Both the position numbers and the translations under genes were made by a program. This document shows positions 34,383 to 36,358 of a stretch of DNA of 36,358 nt, in pieces. Source of the stretch: Bacteriovoracaceae bacterium (GTDB lineage Bacteria > Bdellovibrionota > Bacteriovoracia > Bacteriovoracales > Bacteriovoracaceae). Within the stretch, counting starts at the first letter, position 1. Every line of letters starts with the position of its first letter. The DNA lies in NCBI GenBank assembly GCA_016784965.1, contig JADHTQ010000046.1, forward strand, positions 1-36,358, given 5' to 3'. The notes beneath the pieces are model-generated. The model searched no databases and was not told the DNA's origin. It saw only the letters and a list, made by a program, of their open reading frames with translations.

Positions 34383-36197
34383 ATGAAAAAACAAACAATT
34401 TTCCAAATTATTGGATTGATCTTAATGCTTTTGCTATTTGGCTGTGAAAATAGCAATGATTTGGCCGATAATGCAAAATTTTGGGGCAATGGAATTACCC
34501 GGGATAACTTTCAAAGTTTTGGTGCTAAAAAACAACAAGAGTACAGAAAACAATATGAGGATGCGCACCAGAAAGCGGCACTAATTATGCGTACCGACAA
34601 TAGTAGATTAGCAAGAGGTACATCTCCATTTAGTAGTATTCCAACTCGTCACTACTTGGATGAATTTAAAAAACAAGGTGGATGTTCTGCAGTACGAAAA
34701 GGGGGGATACCTTTTAATTTTGGATTTAAAAATTGTAGTTCACCCTACGGCAGTGATGAAAATAAAGAGCACTTCAAGACCAAATTTAAAGCGCTCATGG
34801 AAGATTTAAAAAATATGGCACGTTTAAACACAATGCTACTTAAGGCCCATATGGCAGAAGAGCTAAAAATTCACCAAAATGCCCTAGAAGAAATCCCCGT
34901 GGGAGTTGCTAAAAAACTATTTATTGATACGCATAATGCCCGCCATTTTAGAGATAAAATTGACTCTACTCATATAATTCTTCCACCTGGTGCCGATGTG
35001 GCCCTTAGAAAAACTAAAGCAAAATATAAGAAGCTGCAAAAACTGATAAGTGAATTACAAACACTACAAAGGGCCCAGGGCCAAGACCGCAGTGACAATG
35101 CTGATTTAGGCCGGGAATTTTTAAAAAAGAGAATTCATAGAGCATTAACTGAATATAACGAAATCAAGTTAGATAAAGATATCAAACAATTAAAAAAGCA
35201 AGGCTTTCAGTTTTCTAAAGTGGATGGTAGGGAAGTTGAAGATGTATTAAAAGACCCCCTAAAGTCTGTCGATTCTTTAGTCATGACCCCTAAATGGCTT
35301 GTATCTGAAGAAGTAACTGGCAAAAAGGTATCTGCAGCAAAATTACAAAATCAGATCACTTCTTTACAAAAGACACTAAACACACAATATCAATCTTTTG
35401 AAGATGAAATCTTCAAACAATCCGGACACGCTGGAGTGGGGAAAGGGTTTTTTAGTAGCTCTAGCAATGTACTGCTGCAAAAAGTAAGAATTAAAACCGG
35501 TTGGCCATTTTCTCCAGAGCAGAAGTTTAATCTTGTAAAAGGTATCATTGACGCCAAACCAATGAGTGAAAAGCAAAGCGTTTATCGCGAATTGTTTGAC
35601 AGATTAAAGCGATCAAACATCCCAGGTGGAGGCAAGGCATCTCAAGCGGCAAGGTTTTTTGATAACCAACAGCGATTAAAAACTCTAACGGGACATGAAT
35701 ATTTACAAAAGCAATTTTTAGATAAAATGGATGACCTAGAAAAAGGAATTAAAGATAAAGATTCAACTTTTACTCGTTGGAAAAAAGAGTTATGTAGTGG
35801 GGTAGAGCGTACAATCTCTTTGGGGTCTTGTGATATTAGTGACATTTACAAATCATTCAATGCTGTGGGAAAAGGTCATGATGTAATTAAAGACATGGCA
35901 AAAATGCTAGGCATTGACTTAGGTGGTGTCAAAAATATTCATGGACTATATGCTAGTGGAAATTTTAATCAGTATCTAAAAGATAACTTAGCCAATATTG
36001 AGCAATTTCATCGCTGTCTAATGGATACATTTGGCAGAAGTTGTACAGGGGACGGATATGGTAGCTATATAGACCCAGACATTGATGATATCAGAAAACA
36101 CAAAGGAGACCCACACATGTACGATCGAAGAAGAGGGTTACCTACAAAACCTATGGTTGCCCCTGCGATTCAAGATCCAACAAGCACCTCAAGGTAA
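34383..36197 (+). CDS. large hypothetical lipoprotein
   Basis: 604 residues. A lipoprotein signal peptide is clear: MKKQTIFQIIGLILMLLLFG followed by C21. The mature part is mostly charged and helical. Its remaining six cysteines come in three close pairs (~99/117, ~475/489, ~553/560), so three local disulfides are likely. It ends in a proline-rich, probably disordered tail (LPTKPMVAPAIQDPTSTSR). The positions after the lipid Cys (ENSND) do not include an Asp at +2, so retention in the inner membrane is not indicated and outer membrane sorting is likely by E. coli rules, which may not apply. No family recognised. GGGGA before the start. Confidence 0.8.
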   Translation: MKKQTIFQIIGLILMLLLFGCENSNDLADNAKFWGNGITRDNFQSFGAKKQQEYRKQYEDAHQKAALIMRTDNSRLARGTSPFSSIPTRHYLDEFKKQGGCSAVRKGGIPFNFGFKNCSSPYGSDENKEHFKTKFKALMEDLKNMARLNTMLLKAHMAEELKIHQNALEEIPVGVAKKLFIDTHNARHFRDKIDSTHIILPPGADVALRKTKAKYKKLQKLISELQTLQRAQGQDRSDNADLGREFLKKRIHRALTEYNEIKLDKDIKQLKKQGFQFSKVDGREVEDVLKDPLKSVDSLVMTPKWLVSEEVTGKKVSAAKLQNQITSLQKTLNTQYQSFEDEIFKQSGHAGVGKGFFSSSSNVLLQKVRIKTGWPFSPEQKFNLVKGIIDAKPMSEKQSVYRELFDRLKRSNIPGGGKASQAARFFDNQQRLKTLTGHEYLQKQFLDKMDDLEKGIKDKDSTFTRWKKELCSGVERTISLGSCDISDIYKSFNAVGKGHDVIKDMAKMLGIDLGGVKNIHGLYASGNFNQYLKDNLANIEQFHRCLMDTFGRSCTGDGYGSYIDPDIDDIRKHKGDPHMYDRRRGLPTKPMVAPAIQDPTSTSR

Positions 36198-36233
36198 CCC
36201 TCCTCAAGGTAACCGTCACAAGGGTGATCGCAC

Positions 36234-36358
36234 TTAATCTTTGACATTAGGACGCTCCATGCCACTTATGACTGCCAGCAAATAGTTGTTGTCCCAAGCG
36301 GACTTCAAGCGTTTTCCTTTAATACTTCTTTTGCTCGTTTTTTCTTTTTTCAACAAGT
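36234..36358 (-). CDS. 3' end of a gene cut by the right edge
   Basis: The minus strand reads open from the window edge for 40 codons to TAA at 36234-36236, ending in RLKSAWDNNYLLAVISGMER and four further residues. The reading is protein-like (basic then mixed) while other frames break quickly. Product not identifiable from this fragment; the start lies outside the window. Convergent with the lipoprotein gene; between them at 36188-36215 there is a direct repeat, CCTCAAGGTAACC-type, with no clear terminator. Confidence 0.4.
   Translation of the reverse strand, partial: LLKKEKTSKRSIKGKRLKSAWDNNYLLAVISGMERPNVKD

Overview
The window is AT-rich bacterial chromosome with no rRNA, tRNA or CRISPR array that I can see. 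Several traits suggest a Bdellovibrionota-type bacterium, possibly of the Bacteriovorax/Halobacteriovorax group: a single-gene aspartokinase/diaminopimelate decarboxylase, many secreted cysteine-rich or repeat proteins of unknown function, DUF502 and DUF486 membrane proteins, and a compact layout with strong AGGAGG-like ribosome sites. This is inferred from gene style; no marker gene in the window settles the taxonomy.

Layout. 1-7.9 kb (+): one giant repeat protein (2566 codons from its first usual start) made of Ig-like domains, five ~117-residue beta repeats and thirteen ~114-residue Calx-beta-like repeats; its 5' end looks truncated or abnormal. 8.0-11.8 kb (-): an M20 amidohydrolase, a membrane histidine kinase with the remnant of a receiver domain just behind it, and a LysM outer-membrane protein. 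12.0-15.7 kb (-): a tight pyrC-pyrF-pyrE-pyrD operon, which covers the dihydroorotate to UMP part of pyrimidine synthesis (carAB and pyrB are not here). 15.9-18.5 kb (+): the fused lysine-pathway enzyme, divergent from pyr. 18.4-18.7 kb (-): a small unknown protein. 18.8-20.3 kb: an insertion sequence with matching 23-bp palindromic ends and a zinc-ribbon DDE transposase. 20.3-22.0 kb (-): two overlapping tandem paralogous regulator-like genes. 22.1-27.0 kb (-): a housekeeping block, in transcription order rpsF::rpsR (one fused ORF), a DUF2232 membrane protein, rplI, dnaB and pabB. 27.1-28.1 kb: a DUF502 membrane protein (+) convergent with a small acidic protein (-). 28.1-30.8 kb (-): valS. 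30.9-33.6 kb (+): a basic secreted protein, a UDPGP-family nucleotidyltransferase and a DUF486 membrane protein. 33.6-34.1 kb (-): a secreted protein with an exact 34-residue cysteine repeat. 34.4-36.2 kb (+): a large unknown lipoprotein. Right edge (-): the end of a truncated gene.

Most interesting observations: (i) ribosomal proteins S6 and S18, direct neighbours in the 30S platform, are encoded as one uninterrupted ORF; (ii) the IS ends are themselves perfect palindromes followed by a second palindrome; (iii) the giant protein has an alternating two-repeat super-unit with cysteines only in even units; (iv) a 34-residue Cys repeat in which one copy has lost two cysteines together, which points to the disulfide pair; (v) a 23-residue receiver-domain fossil behind the kinase; (vi) paired XRE-like proteins with what resembles an AraC-type effector domain.
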